This document shows positions 42,071 to 51,332 of a DNA stretch of 64,000 nucleotides, in pieces. The DNA lies in the NCBI GenBank assembly GCA_910586755.1, contig CAJUJM010000050.1, positions 62,001-126,000 of the forward strand. Reading direction: 5' to 3'. This DNA comes from an uncultured Lachnospiraceae bacterium. GTDB lineage: Bacteria; Bacillota; Clostridia; Lachnospirales; Lachnospiraceae. The notes under the pieces were generated by a model, which searched no databases, was not told where the DNA came from, and saw nothing but the letters and a program-made list of their open reading frames with translations. Position numbers and translations under genes: made by a program. Every line of letters begins with the position of its first letter. Position 1 is the stretch's first letter.

Positions 42071-42832
42071 ATGACTGGTCACGTTCACTCTATTGAAAGC
42101 TTTGGCACCGTAGACGGGCCGGGTATCCGTTTTGTGGTGTTTTTAAAAGGCTGCCCCATGCGCTGTCAATATTGCCATAATCCGGACACCTGGGCCGGAG
42201 GCGGCGGCACATCCATGACAGTGGATGAAATTTTACAGGAATATCAACGCACCAAGCACTATTATACTCAGGGCGGCATTACGGTCACCGGCGGAGAGCC
42301 TTTGGTTCAGATGGATTTTGTTCTGGAACTATTTCAAAGCGCCCATGACCAGGGGATTCACACCTGCTTAGATACCTCCGGTGTTACATTCCGGCCTGAT
42401 AACACAGAGCTTTTAGAAAAATTCGACCGCCTGACAGACGTCACAGATCTGGTAATGCTGGATATAAAACACATAAACCCTGAAAAGCACCTGAAAATCT
42501 GTGGGCAGCCTCAGGATAATATTCTGGCCTTTGCCCGATATCTGGACAGCCGCCATGTACCTGTATGGATCCGCCATGTGGTGGTTCCCGGGCTTTCCGA
42601 CAACGATGCCGATTTATTTCGGCTGGGGCAGTTTATCGGAACCCTTCACAATGTAAAAGCTCTGGATGTCCTTCCCTATCATGATATGGGAAAAGCCAAA
42701 TACCACCAGTTAGGGCTCCCCTATGCCCTGGAAGATACGCCTCCTCTTTCTAAAGATCAGGCAGTTCTCGCCAGAAAAATGATTCTGAACGGCATTCGGG
42801 CCCAAAGGCTTACCGCCGCCGGAAATCTTTAA
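42071..42832 (+). CDS. pflA: Pyruvate formate-lyase activating enzyme
   Basis: Radical-SAM enzyme that installs the glycyl radical. 253 residues from ATG 42071, with GGAGG 6 bases upstream. The [4Fe-4S] motif CPMRCQYCHNPDTW (CxxxCxxC) and the SAM-binding GGITVTGGEPLVQ are both present; VMLDIKHINPEKH, HVVVPGLSDND and LPYHDMGKAKYHQLG are family-typical. Its target here must be the separate 81-residue radical-domain protein, which is of interest because the activase normally docks the C-terminal loop of PFL. Confidence 0.96.
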   Translation: MTGHVHSIESFGTVDGPGIRFVVFLKGCPMRCQYCHNPDTWAGGGGTSMTVDEILQEYQRTKHYYTQGGITVTGGEPLVQMDFVLELFQSAHDQGIHTCLDTSGVTFRPDNTELLEKFDRLTDVTDLVMLDIKHINPEKHLKICGQPQDNILAFARYLDSRHVPVWIRHVVVPGLSDNDADLFRLGQFIGTLHNVKALDVLPYHDMGKAKYHQLGLPYALEDTPPLSKDQAVLARKMILNGIRAQRLTAAGNL

Positions 42833-42887
42833 TCCTGACAAATTTCGGCATGCTCCTAAAATTAAACAATCTATCGTCATTTTGCAC

Positions 42888-42916
42888 TTGAATAATCTAA
42901 TAAAATAGTTTAGAAT
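42888..42916 (+). promoter_or_regulatory. Promoter for the ferredoxin gene
   Basis: TTGAAT (42888-42893), 17-base spacer, TAGAAT (42911-42916), 43 bases before the ATG. Confidence 0.55.
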
Positions 42917-42958
42917 AAAAAGACAAAAGTACTTTTATTTTATAAGGAGGTAATTACC

Positions 42959-43126
42959 ATGGCATATGTAATCAACGACGGTTGTGTAAGCTGCGGCGCT
43001 TGCGCTGACGGATGTCCCGTAGGAGCTATTTCTGAGGGTGATGGCAAGTATGTTATTGATGCTGATACCTGCATCGATTGCGGTTCTTGCGCTGCTACTT
43101 GTCCTACCGGCTCTATCGAGGGCTAA
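42959..43126 (+). CDS. Clostridial 2[4Fe-4S] ferredoxin
   Basis: Electron carrier of 55 residues, MAYVINDGCVSCGACADGCP at the start. It has two CxxCxxCxxxCP motifs (CVSCGACADGCPVGAI and CIDCGSCAATCPTGSI), the classical Clostridium-type pattern. Likely partners are the radical-SAM activase, pyruvate:ferredoxin oxidoreductase and hydrogenases. AAGGAGG lies 8 bases before ATG; a terminator follows, so it is a single-gene transcript. Confidence 0.97.
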   Translation: MAYVINDGCVSCGACADGCPVGAISEGDGKYVIDADTCIDCGSCAATCPTGSIEG

Positions 43127-43146
43127 TTTGATAGGATAGCATACAT

Positions 43147-43176
43147 AATGCCTCTTCCGCCGGAAGAGGCATTTTT
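43147..43176 (+). terminator. Terminator after the ferredoxin gene
   Basis: Perfect ATGCCTCTTCC / GGAAGAGGCAT stem with a three-base loop and T5 run. Confidence 0.9.
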
Positions 43177-43298
43177 GTCGTTAACTTTTCGCTTCCCGCT
43201 CCTTTATAACGCAGAAAACACATAGATCTATTAAAAGTCATCCGATTATTAAGCATTCTGGTGATATGTGAAGAACTTTTTGAAAAAGGAGGGTTCTT

Positions 43299-44033
43299 AT
43301 GAGAAAACCCATTATCGGCCTTACTCCTTCCCATAACCTGGAAAACGGCCGCATTTTCGTAACGCCAGCTTATGTCAAAGCATTGTCTGATGCCGGCGCA
43401 CTTTGTATCATACTGCCTCTCGGCGCATCAAAAGAGGATCTGGAGCATTTGGTTTCTGTCTGCGATGGTATTTTATTTACAGGAGGACCTGATGTCCATC
43501 CTTTCTTTTTCGGAGAAGAAACCCTTCTTCATTGCGGTGAGTCCTCCCCCGAAAGGGATCAGTTGGAGCTTAATTTACTTCCCTTGGTTATGGCGGCCCG
43601 CAAACCTGTTTTGGGCGTCTGCCGGGGTGCACAACTTATTAATATCGCTTTAGGCGGAGATATCTATCAGGATCTGGAAAGCCAGCTTCCCAAAGCAGCT
43701 CCCACTATTTCCCATCAACAGCCCTTTGCCCCGGAAACCCCCTGCCACTATGTCTCTATAGCAAAAGACTCGCTCCTGGCCCGTATTACCGGCGCCGGAG
43801 ATCCTTCCATCTGCTTTAAGCTGGAAGTGAACTCTCTTCATCACCAGGCAATCCGCAGATTAGCGCCCGGATTAACTGCCTGCGCCCACTCTTCCGATGG
43901 CCTGATTGAAGCAGTCGAAATGCCGGAATACCCTTTTCTTGTGGCAGTACAGTGGCACCCGGAATACTTGTTTCAAAAGCAGGCAGCAGCCAAAGGGATA
44001 TTTGAGGGATTCGTCCAGGCATGTAAGCATTAA
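43299..44033 (+). CDS. Gamma-glutamyl-gamma-aminobutyrate hydrolase family protein (peptidase C26)
   Basis: Class I glutamine-amidotransferase-like hydrolase, 244 residues. The nucleophile elbow is VLGVCRGAQLINIALGG with the catalytic Cys (about 107), and the His-Glu pair is in AVQWHPEYLF near the end. DGILFTGGPDVHPFFFGEE forms the oxyanion region. PuuD-type enzymes cleave gamma-glutamyl-GABA in putrescine degradation, but no other polyamine genes lie nearby, so the substrate could be another gamma-glutamyl compound. GGAGG precedes ATG. Confidence 0.92.
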   Translation: MRKPIIGLTPSHNLENGRIFVTPAYVKALSDAGALCIILPLGASKEDLEHLVSVCDGILFTGGPDVHPFFFGEETLLHCGESSPERDQLELNLLPLVMAARKPVLGVCRGAQLINIALGGDIYQDLESQLPKAAPTISHQQPFAPETPCHYVSIAKDSLLARITGAGDPSICFKLEVNSLHHQAIRRLAPGLTACAHSSDGLIEAVEMPEYPFLVAVQWHPEYLFQKQAAAKGIFEGFVQACKH

Positions 44034-44138
44034 TATTCATCCAGCTATTTGACTACAACCGGCTCTTGCGGGCCCTGGAGCGTGTTTGAAAAACGCGCTG
44101 GTAAGGGCAGAAAAGGGCCGGTTTGTTGTATATTCGGT

Positions 44139-44167
44139 AAAAAAAGACGCTCATATGCTGAACGTCT
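44139..44167 (-). terminator. Terminator after the MerR-family gene
   Basis: Minus-strand stem AGACGtTCA / TGAgCGTCT with a T7 run, 12 bases past the stop codon. Confidence 0.85.
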
Positions 44168-44178
44168 ATAAAATCCTA

Positions 44179-44991
44179 TTAGTTTTTCTTTTTTCCAAAT
44201 TTCTTTCTCTTAAAGAAAGGAATTTTTGTGGCAGCGGCCTCATCCCGGCTCCGGCTGTCCTTTTGATATGAGCGGATAATTTCATCCAATTGTCTGAAGC
44301 GCTCTTCCTCCTTCTCATCTGACATTCGGAATAAACATTCCATCTCCTGAGTCACCTTATTGTTTACCATTTGGCTGATGTCCTGGCTCAGCTTTTCATT
44401 GTTGGCATCCAGGGCTCGTCCGATAATATGATTCATAATCTCCTGAAACTGTTCCATTTTCTCCTCAGCAGTCAGGTTCACAGCAGGCATATTTTCTCTA
44501 ACCGCTTCCGGAAGTGCAGATACCTCTCCAGGCTCCTCTCCGTCCTTAAATCCATCTGCCGTCAATTCCACAATCTTCTCTTTGCCAGGCTTTCTCCCGC
44601 TTCCGGCCACTCCGCCGCTTAATGGCTCCCGGCCTGTCAAAGTCCCCGGAGCACCTGCCCGGCCTGTCCTGGCTGTTTGTTCAGAAACTGCTGCACATTC
44701 TTTCAATGCTTTCTCCATATCTTCCTCCAAAACTTCATCCGATATAATTAAGTCGCTTCCCGACTCCATCACTCTGTCAAGTGCACTTTTAATCGCCTTT
44801 AGCTGGTATCCCCTGTCCTTTAAGGCTTTTACCTGCCGGAACAAGCGGATGTGCAGTTCCGTATAATATCGATGCCCCATCTCGTTCCTTGGGATGTCAA
44901 GCTTCAGTTCCTCTTCCCAATAGCGGAGCACATGGGCCTCTACATCTACCTTTTTGGATGCATCGGATATTAAATAATGTATCTCATTCAT
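44179..44991 (-). CDS. MerR-type winged-helix DNA-binding protein
   Basis: 270 residues. The N-terminal MerR-like winged helix (about 5-75) has KKVDVEAHVLRYWEEELKLD, HRYYTELHIRLFRQVKALKD, RGYQLKAIKSALDRV. A long, low-complexity middle (about 105-150) and a charged coiled-coil-like C-terminus (about 170-260) follow, ending in a basic KIPFFKRKKFGKKKN. There is no metal-binding Cys set, so it is not a metal sensor. The layout resembles chromosome-anchoring RacA-like proteins as much as ordinary MerR regulators. Confidence 0.82.
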   Translation of the reverse strand: MNEIHYLISDASKKVDVEAHVLRYWEEELKLDIPRNEMGHRYYTELHIRLFRQVKALKDRGYQLKAIKSALDRVMESGSDLIISDEVLEEDMEKALKECAAVSEQTARTGRAGAPGTLTGREPLSGGVAGSGRKPGKEKIVELTADGFKDGEEPGEVSALPEAVRENMPAVNLTAEEKMEQFQEIMNHIIGRALDANNEKLSQDISQMVNNKVTQEMECLFRMSDEKEEERFRQLDEIIRSYQKDSRSRDEAAATKIPFFKRKKFGKKKN

Positions 44992-45109
44992 AACCTGATC
45001 TCTCCTTTGGGTTTCTCCTCCCGGCTTGTCCCAAAGCCCTCAGGACAAAGCCAGGTTTTCTTAACCTATTTATAATCTATGCACCGAAAGTCCAGATTAT
45101 GATTATCAG

Positions 45110-45142
45110 AAAAAAAGAAACCAAGAAATTTTCATTTCTTGG
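45110..45142 (-). terminator. Terminator after the 172-residue secreted protein gene
   Basis: Perfect CCAAGAAA / TTTCTTGG stem with a six-base loop followed on the minus strand by TTTCTTTTTTT. Confidence 0.85.
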
Positions 45143-45195
45143 CCTCTTAGGAAAGGTATCGAGAATTTGGTAGTTGTCTGTTTTATGTCGGATTT

Positions 45196-45714
45196 TTATG
45201 GGTTGGTGATCATAACGCCATCCGTTCTGGTGGACTGAGACTCACTTACACCATTTTTCCATACTCCATGAGTACCGCGGACACGGTAGTAGTAGCCAGA
45301 AGGTTGATCAGTGACTTCTATATCAATTGATGCCATTGTTAAATTTCCATCTGGCGCATCCTCTGGTGTAAATGTATAGTCAAAATCATCTACCTGAATC
45401 CATTTCTTGCTCTCATTTAAACGATCTAAATAAAGATGGATACGGATTTTATCAACAGATTCATGAGCCGTGGTAAGGGCTGATACTCCAATAACCCCAT
45501 TCCCTACATTTGTGATTCCTGCATTTGAAACGCTTATATATGCTCCTCTTGTATTATTAACACCTCTTGCTTTATTGACATTAGGCATTTCTAACCTACT
45601 AACATATATATCATTTTCGGAATCTGTCACTCTATTATCTGCAAACACTGGCATAGCATATGTCAGGCAGCAAATAACTCCCATAGCTAAAATTCTCTTT
45701 AAAATATGCTTCAT
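45196..45714 (-). CDS. Small secreted protein (DUF6147-like)
   Basis: 172 residues with a classical signal peptide (about 1-25, cleavage after VFA). The mature part is rich in Asn/Thr/Val beta-strand sequence, with YYYRVRGTHGVWKNGVSESQ and STRTDGVMI at the C-terminus, a pattern I associate with the DUF6147 secreted proteins of Lachnospiraceae (family name from memory). No enzymatic motif. AAGGAGG precedes ATG. It directly follows the putative anti-sigma gene, in the same direction, so it may belong to that regulon. Confidence 0.75.
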   Translation of the reverse strand: MKHILKRILAMGVICCLTYAMPVFADNRVTDSENDIYVSRLEMPNVNKARGVNNTRGAYISVSNAGITNVGNGVIGVSALTTAHESVDKIRIHLYLDRLNESKKWIQVDDFDYTFTPEDAPDGNLTMASIDIEVTDQPSGYYYRVRGTHGVWKNGVSESQSTRTDGVMITNP

Positions 45715-45780
45715 AAAAATACGCCCTCCTTAGTTTGATACATATTATTTAAACGCTTTTTATGAAATATTGTGACATTT

Positions 45781-46752
45781 TTAAAAGTTTAAATCAGCTA
45801 CCATAGTTTTAAACTCTTCTTCCGTAAATATTCCTCCCAAATAATAAAAATTCTTTTCGTTCTCAAATGTAATACTATATTCTGTATTATCTTTTGAACT
45901 TAAATTTTTTTCAATTTGTAACGTTCTACCTAACCATTCATTTTTTATTTCTATATACTCTTTTCTGTCTGAACTAAAAGTATCAGAGTTTTCATTATAT
46001 CCTTTTCCTTGTATAAAATGTATATTTTTTCCACAATAAGTATACTCTAAAACCCCGGAATTTGCCTTTAATATACATCTACTAAACTCCATCCCCTCCG
46101 GCCTATACCCAATCTTCAAAACCGGAATTCCTAATTCTTCACCAATTTTTTTATATGCCTCTTCTTCACTATCAACTTCTATATAGTTTTCAGCTTCATT
46201 GTTCCATGCAATATTGCTCTTCTGTCCATCCCGAACATTCGCCTTATATTCCAAATACTTTCTACCACTAACTCCAATTCCCGCTGCCCACAGCAATCCA
46301 CCTGCCATGGCGGCTGCCAGAAATAGTTTCCATGCACCGCGGCGGAAGCGGCGTGGAGTATGGGGAACTTCGTTGATAGCGCCAGCCTCCGGCGGACGCT
46401 CCAGTTCGGATGTTTCTCCGGAGCGAAGATGAATATCCGGCTCTACCGGCGAATAGGAATTGGGACGGTTTAATTCCTTCTCCAGTTCTGTGGAGATCCC
46501 TCTTTCGCTCATCTTCTCTAAAATCTTCTCAAACTCGCCTAAAGGCGCCATCATACCGCCGGCAGCTGTGGAATCTTGTTCGCCTTGCTGTCTGTCTTGA
46601 TCTGCCATTTTTGCAGACTCCACCACCTGTGCTTCAGCTATCTCCAGCTCCTTTAAAAGCTGTTCATCGCTGTAATCAAAGGCTTCCTGAAGCAATAATT
46701 CTATTTTTTTATCTTCAGCCTGAATGCTGTCTGCCTCTTTTTTCCTTTCCAC
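45781..46752 (-). CDS. Membrane protein with DUF4367-like C-terminus, putative anti-sigma factor
   Basis: 323 residues from a GTG start with GAGGTG upstream. An acidic, helical cytoplasmic N-terminus (about 1-140) is followed by one membrane helix (about 145-165) and an outside domain resembling DUF4367 (about 185-323; EELGIPVLKIGYRPEGMEFS). This layout is that of clostridial ECF anti-sigma proteins. The matching sigma-factor gene lies at 47948-48487, with murG inserted in opposite orientation between them. The anti-sigma role is inference. Confidence 0.72.
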   Translation of the reverse strand: MERKKEADSIQAEDKKIELLLQEAFDYSDEQLLKELEIAEAQVVESAKMADQDRQQGEQDSTAAGGMMAPLGEFEKILEKMSERGISTELEKELNRPNSYSPVEPDIHLRSGETSELERPPEAGAINEVPHTPRRFRRGAWKLFLAAAMAGGLLWAAGIGVSGRKYLEYKANVRDGQKSNIAWNNEAENYIEVDSEEEAYKKIGEELGIPVLKIGYRPEGMEFSRCILKANSGVLEYTYCGKNIHFIQGKGYNENSDTFSSDRKEYIEIKNEWLGRTLQIEKNLSSKDNTEYSITFENEKNFYYLGGIFTEEEFKTMVADLNF

Positions 46753-46886
46753 ACTGCACCTCGATTGATATTATAAAATTGCTGATTCTTCCCTTATTTC
46801 CCCAAACTTCCCTGGTTCTTAGGGTTGACTTTTTCTCTTTTGTGGTTACTATATAACTATAAAAATGTCATCGGAGGTCTCTCTAT

Positions 46887-47951
46887 ATGAAAAAAATCAT
46901 ATTGACCGGCGGAGGAACCGCTGGCCATGTTACCCCGAATCTGGCCCTGCTTCCGGCATTGCAGGAATTGGGCTATGAAATCCATTATATCGGCTCAAAA
47001 CAAGGCATTGAGCGAAAATTAATTGAAAATGCCGGGATCCCTTATGATGCCATCTCGTCCGGTAAACTTCGCCGCTATTTCGATCTGAAGAATTTTTCCG
47101 ATCCCCTGCGGGTTGTAAAGGGCTATCTGGAAGCTTTAAAGCTAATGAAAAAGTATAAGCCGGATGTTGTCTTTTCCAAAGGCGGCTTTGTTTCGGTTCC
47201 GGTTGTACTGGCAGCCAAGCACTACAAAGTCCCAACGATTATCCACGAATCTGATATGACTCCCGGACTGGCAAATAAAATTTGTATCCCCTCAGCAAGA
47301 AAGGTATGTTGCAATTTTCCCGAGACCCTGCCCTATCTTCCGGAAGATAAAGCAGTGCTTACCGGTTCTCCTATCCGCGCTGAGATTCTTCAGGGCGACC
47401 GCCTGGCCGGACTGAAGTATTCCGGCTTGTCACCGGAAAAACCAGTTATCCTGATTATCGGCGGTAGTCTTGGTTCTGTAAAAGTAAATACCGCTGTCCG
47501 AAGCATCCTTCCTCGCCTTTTACAGCAATTTCAGATTGTACATATCTGTGGCAAAGGCAATCTGGACGAAAGCCTGATTCACACCGACGGATATGTACAG
47601 TATGAGTATGTGGATGCTCCATTAAAACATTTATTTGCTGCTGCTGACCTGATGATCTCCAGAGCCGGCGCTAATTCCATCTGTGAAATCCTGGCCCTGA
47701 GAAAACCGAATCTGCTGATTCCCCTCTCCGCTGCTGCAAGTCGGGGCGACCAGATTCTTAATGCAAAATCATTTTGTAAACAAGGTTTCAGCTCTGTGCT
47801 GGAAGAAGAAAATTTAACAGACGATACCCTGTATCAGGCTATTACTGATCTGTATACAAACCGCCAGACCTATATCTCTGCTATGGAAGGCAGCCATCAG
47901 AAAAATGCGGTAAGTACGGTCATCTCATTAATTGAGTCATTTACCAGTTAA
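46887..47951 (+). CDS. murG: UDP-N-acetylglucosamine:lipid I GlcNAc transferase MurG
   Basis: Membrane-associated GT28 enzyme making lipid II for peptidoglycan. 354 residues, with N-terminal [38 protein letters not shown] and the membrane-binding region RYFDLKNF, and C-terminal [15 protein letters not shown] and [20 protein letters not shown] for UDP-GlcNAc binding. It stands alone, outside a dcw cluster, on the opposite strand to its neighbours. The stop shares TTAA with the stop of the sigma-factor gene. Confidence 0.96.
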   Translation: MKKIILTGGGTAGHVTPNLALLPALQELGYEIHYIGSKQGIERKLIENAGIPYDAISSGKLRRYFDLKNFSDPLRVVKGYLEALKLMKKYKPDVVFSKGGFVSVPVVLAAKHYKVPTIIHESDMTPGLANKICIPSARKVCCNFPETLPYLPEDKAVLTGSPIRAEILQGDRLAGLKYSGLSPEKPVILIIGGSLGSVKVNTAVRSILPRLLQQFQIVHICGKGNLDESLIHTDGYVQYEYVDAPLKHLFAAADLMISRAGANSICEILALRKPNLLIPLSAAASRGDQILNAKSFCKQGFSSVLEEENLTDDTLYQAITDLYTNRQTYISAMEGSHQKNAVSTVISLIESFTS

Positions 47952-48487
47952 GTCGTCTTTCCTTCTCTCCCCAATTCTTTCCGAAGAACTTTTCTTGCCC
48001 TGGAAATTCTGGCGCGGCAGGCATCGCTGCTGATTCCCAGGATTTCACATACTTCCTTTTGCGGCCGTCCTTCAATCAAATGGAGAATGGCCGCTTCCTG
48101 CAGGTCTTTGCTCATTCCTTTAATCACCCGCTGTATCTCTTCAAGAGTCTCGTTCTCATATATTTTATCAAAAGAAGTTTCTACCCGGTATCTGGAAGCT
48201 ATTTTGCAGTCTTCGATAAATTCCTCAGAATTAATGCTGATGGTATCCATATTTCGGCTTTTTCTGTGATAGTCTACACAGCGATTTTTCAAAATTCTTA
48301 CCAGCATTGCTTTCTTGCGCCCCGGCGTCCATTCCAAAGAGTAATGCCCAAAGTACGCAATAAATGTCTCTTGAACCACATCATCTACATCTTTATCCGG
48401 AACTCCATATGATTTTGCCAGCACACGAAGAGATGCCTGATGTTCCTCATACATGGACAGCAACAGCTCATTTATCTTTTGTTGCAT
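47948..48487 (-). CDS. ECF-type RNA polymerase sigma factor
   Basis: 179 residues with sigma-70 region 2 (about 20-90; [35 protein letters not shown]) and region 4 (about 120-172; [40 protein letters not shown]). It has no region 3, as expected for ECF factors. AGGAGA precedes ATG. A membrane protein with anti-sigma layout is encoded past murG. Targets are unknown. Confidence 0.9.
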   Translation of the reverse strand: MQQKINELLLSMYEEHQASLRVLAKSYGVPDKDVDDVVQETFIAYFGHYSLEWTPGRKKAMLVRILKNRCVDYHRKSRNMDTISINSEEFIEDCKIASRYRVETSFDKIYENETLEEIQRVIKGMSKDLQEAAILHLIEGRPQKEVCEILGISSDACRARISRARKVLRKELGREGKTT

Positions 48488-48502
48488 GTCATTCTCCTAA
48501 AT

Positions 48503-48922
48503 CTATGAAAGCGCGCTTTTAATTTGCTCTGCAGTCTGAGCCAGTTTATCCGCATTTGCCGGCTGACATTCCCACTTTACAATAGAAGGCCCTCCCTGAT
48601 ATCTGGGAATCACATGCATATGGAAATGAAAAACGGTCTGTCCCGCTTCCTCCCCATTGTTCTGAACCAGGTTAAATCCGGCGCAGCCCAAAGTCTTTTT
48701 CATAGCGGCTCCTATTTTTGCAGCCAAAGGCAAGACTTTCGCCGCGGTTTCTTCATCCAGCTCGCAAACATCTTTAAAGTGATTCTTTGGCAAAATAAGC
48801 GCATGACCTTCCGTCGCCGGTCCCAAGTCTAAAATTACGCGAAAATCCGAATCTTCATACACGGTTGCAGATGGTATTTCCCCATTTGCAATTTTACAAA
48901 AAATACAAGTTTCGTCCTTCAT
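48503..48922 (-). CDS. HIT-family nucleotide hydrolase
   Basis: 139-residue histidine-triad protein of the Hint branch, which hydrolyses adenosine phosphoramidates and similar nucleotides. The catalytic motif is HFHMHVIPRY; the start CIFCKIANGEIPSATVYED has the zinc-type CxxC. The ATG overlaps the rhomboid stop (ATGA), with AGGAGGG upstream. Confidence 0.95.
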   Translation of the reverse strand: MKDETCIFCKIANGEIPSATVYEDSDFRVILDLGPATEGHALILPKNHFKDVCELDEETAAKVLPLAAKIGAAMKKTLGCAGFNLVQNNGEEAGQTVFHFHMHVIPRYQGGPSIVKWECQPANADKLAQTAEQIKSALS

Positions 48923-49557
48923 AAATAGTCCCCTCCTGATTTCATCTTCTTTTTTCTTCCTGCCTTTGGCTTTCGATACAGAATTCCCCCCAGCAGCAAA
49001 CCGATAAAAATACCGGATATATGCGCTATATTATTTGTACCCGCGCTTGTAAATCCCAGGTACAGGGAAAAAACTGCCATTAAAATCATTTGCCTGCTGT
49101 TTAAATCTTCAAGCCTGCCCTGATTTCTCAAAACTGCATAAATTAATCCTCCAACTACTCCAAAAACCGCTCCGGATGCTCCTGCAGATACTATGTTAGG
49201 CGAGGTTTTTAAATAGAAATAAACAGAGACAATGTTGGCTCCTATCCCGCATACCAGATAGAAGATAAGATATTTTACCTTCCCCAATGCCCGCTCCAGA
49301 TTATCCCCCAGAGCAAACAAAACCAGCATGTTATTAACCAAATGGTGAACTCCAAAGTGCATAAACATTGCTGTTACTAACCGGTAATATTCTTTCTCCC
49401 AAATTACCAGCGGAACATACAATGCTCCGTACCGTATCATTATCCTGGCATCCTCACTGGATCCTTTTGTCTCAACAAAGATGAAATACAGTACGTTTAA
49501 AGCAATCAGACAGCCATTCACCCAGGCAATATTATTCTTAGAATACGATGAATTCAT
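48919..49557 (-). CDS. Rhomboid-family intramembrane serine protease
   Basis: 212 residues, six membrane helices. The catalytic Ser is in SAGASGAVFGVVGGL (GxSG), and the catalytic His in NIAHISGIFIGLLLGG; FGVHHLVNNMLVLFALG in helix 2 is also diagnostic. The start at ATG 49557 is chosen because GGAGA lies upstream; the frame begins seven codons earlier without a ribosome site. Ends in a basic tail. Translationally coupled to the HIT gene. Confidence 0.9.
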   Translation of the reverse strand: MNSSYSKNNIAWVNGCLIALNVLYFIFVETKGSSEDARIMIRYGALYVPLVIWEKEYYRLVTAMFMHFGVHHLVNNMLVLFALGDNLERALGKVKYLIFYLVCGIGANIVSVYFYLKTSPNIVSAGASGAVFGVVGGLIYAVLRNQGRLEDLNSRQMILMAVFSLYLGFTSAGTNNIAHISGIFIGLLLGGILYRKPKAGRKKKMKSGGDYL

Positions 49558-49635
49558 GGCGATATGTCTCCTTTGCATCAGACATATTCTACCATATCCC
49601 GGAGATTTTGTTAAGGGATTCTTCTTTAAAATAGT

Positions 49636-50931
49636 CTACATAAAGCGGAATCCGCTATCTGCAATATATATTTCATCCCCTATTTCCAAAAATCTTGTCT
49701 CATTATTTTGAAGCATCACTCCTTTTACCATAGTTCCGTTAGTTGAATTTAAATCGGTAATCTGATACCCGCCGTCTTGTTCCTCCAGCTTTACATGGAG
49801 ACGGCTAACCGTGTCCTTATTTAATGTATAGTCTGTAATCTCACTTTTCTTTCCAATAATAAAAGGAAAATACGGAATAGGGATATCCTCTTGTTGTTTA
49901 TCCAAGCTTACAAGATACCGAATCGCCTTTTGACCGATATTTTCCGGAGTCAGCAGCTGCGTTTCCATTATCGGAGGAATTTCAGGCGCTATTACAGGAG
50001 GATCTTCTTCCTTCTCCAGTGGAATTTCCTCCGGTAAAAAAGGAATCTCCCAGGAACTTTCTTCCACATTTTCTGCAAAAATACGTTTCATTATCCACAA
50101 TACCAGGACAAATACTCCCCATACTCCATACCAGGCCGCCAACAGAAACGGATAATCCATAAAAAATCCGGTTCCTTTTATCAACCAAACCAAGCCTGGT
50201 GTCATCAGAATACCTGCAATAACCAGAAGCCTTTTTCCAAAAGAGTTTTTCTTCTTTTTCTGCTGTTTAGGCTTAACCTCTTTTCCATATTCTGAAGAAA
50301 AAAGTTCGGTAGGTTCCGGCAGGGAACTTTCATATTTGATAATTGCGGGATCGAAATCACTTTTCTCTTCTTCCGGCTCAGCCCCTTCTTTTGTCTCCTG
50401 AGACAGCCATTTTAAAAGATTATCCATTCCATAAAGCTCTTTTTGGCTTTCGTGATAAAGGCGGTAAGCTAAAAGAACACCTTCCTTTTCCTTATGATCC
50501 ACTTTTTTTAAAATATATTGAAGCAGCTGCTCCATGGCTTTGGGAAAATCCCCCTGCCTGCCAGGAACCAGACACAGAAATATCTTAAAGTCCTCCGGAT
50601 TTACATATATGTATTCCGGCTCTAATAAAATCTGGCTCTCCAAAAGCAGATAATTTTCCATCCCTTCTAATATCCTGGCAATGGAGGCAACTAATCCTGC
50701 AATTTCATCCCTTCCAATCCACCGTCCCTCCAGAAGCCGGCTTAAAGGCTGTTTTGAGGTTATTTCATAGTAGTAAAACACCCCATCTTCCGTCTGCTGA
50801 AGCCGGAACTTCAGCAGACCGGGTATTGTATTTGCCATTAACATCCGGCTCTCATAGCTTTCTTCACAATTACTTTCCGGCTTTATAATCAAATAATTAT
50901 GGCGCATCTGCCTTTCGTAATGAATTTCCAT
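49636..50931 (-). CDS. DUF6382-FHA domain membrane protein of the Tad cluster
   Basis: 431 residues. The N-terminal part (about 1-175) matches the DUF6382 type found with clostridial FHA proteins. A basic stretch (KPKQQKKKKNSFGKRLL) is followed by two membrane helices (about 232-252, 260-280), and the C-terminal FHA domain (about 350-431) has FPFIIGKKSEITDYTLNKD, SRLHVKLEEQDGG and DLNSTNGTMVKG. FHA domains bind phosphothreonine, so it is a plausible partner of the Ser/Thr kinase at 36346-37791. ATG 50931 is chosen because GGAGG lies 6 bases upstream. It overlaps the TadE-like gene by 35 bases. Confidence 0.88.
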   Translation of the reverse strand: MEIHYERQMRHNYLIIKPESNCEESYESRMLMANTIPGLLKFRLQQTEDGVFYYYEITSKQPLSRLLEGRWIGRDEIAGLVASIARILEGMENYLLLESQILLEPEYIYVNPEDFKIFLCLVPGRQGDFPKAMEQLLQYILKKVDHKEKEGVLLAYRLYHESQKELYGMDNLLKWLSQETKEGAEPEEEKSDFDPAIIKYESSLPEPTELFSSEYGKEVKPKQQKKKKNSFGKRLLVIAGILMTPGLVWLIKGTGFFMDYPFLLAAWYGVWGVFVLVLWIMKRIFAENVEESSWEIPFLPEEIPLEKEEDPPVIAPEIPPIMETQLLTPENIGQKAIRYLVSLDKQQEDIPIPYFPFIIGKKSEITDYTLNKDTVSRLHVKLEEQDGGYQITDLNSTNGTMVKGVMLQNNETRFLEIGDEIYIADSGFRFM

Positions 50932-51322
50932 CCCCAACCTCCAGTTGTCTCACTGCTTCTGTCTTTCTCAAAAATGTCTCCGGTTCAAAAATACCAGCCT
51001 CTATCTGTATGTTCCACTGACCATCCGGTTTCCTTGCTTCGGATTTCCCTGCCACTTTCCCTGAGTGTTCTTCAAGGTGAAGGCGAAAACCATGAAAAGA
51101 AAATTGAGTGATTTTCCGTTTCACAGCCTGTCTTTCTATTTCCGCAATTCCCTGTTTTCTTTCCCAGGGGCTTAACCGTCTCGCCTGCTCCACCCGTTCA
51201 TGGAGCGCCATCTTTCCTACAGTCTCATCATGAAGCCCATAAGCCTGACGGATAACCACTGCCATCATGATGCAGAAGATGCTCATAATAACAGCCGCTT
51301 CTATGGTATAACTCCCTTTCAT
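50897..51322 (-). CDS. TadE-like minor pseudopilin
   Basis: 141 residues from ATG 51322 with AAGGAGA upstream. It starts MKGSYTIEAAVIMSIFCIMM: prepilin-peptidase site after Gly 3, Glu at +5, then a single membrane helix. The rest is an extracytoplasmic domain rich in charged residues (EQARRLSPWERKQGIAEIER). Expected to be processed by one of the two peptidases in this cluster and built into, or to prime, the Flp pilus. Confidence 0.82.
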   Translation of the reverse strand: MKGSYTIEAAVIMSIFCIMMAVVIRQAYGLHDETVGKMALHERVEQARRLSPWERKQGIAEIERQAVKRKITQFSFHGFRLHLEEHSGKVAGKSEARKPDGQWNIQIEAGIFEPETFLRKTEAVRQLEVGDGNSLRKADAP

Positions 51323-51332
51323 GTCTGTCTCC

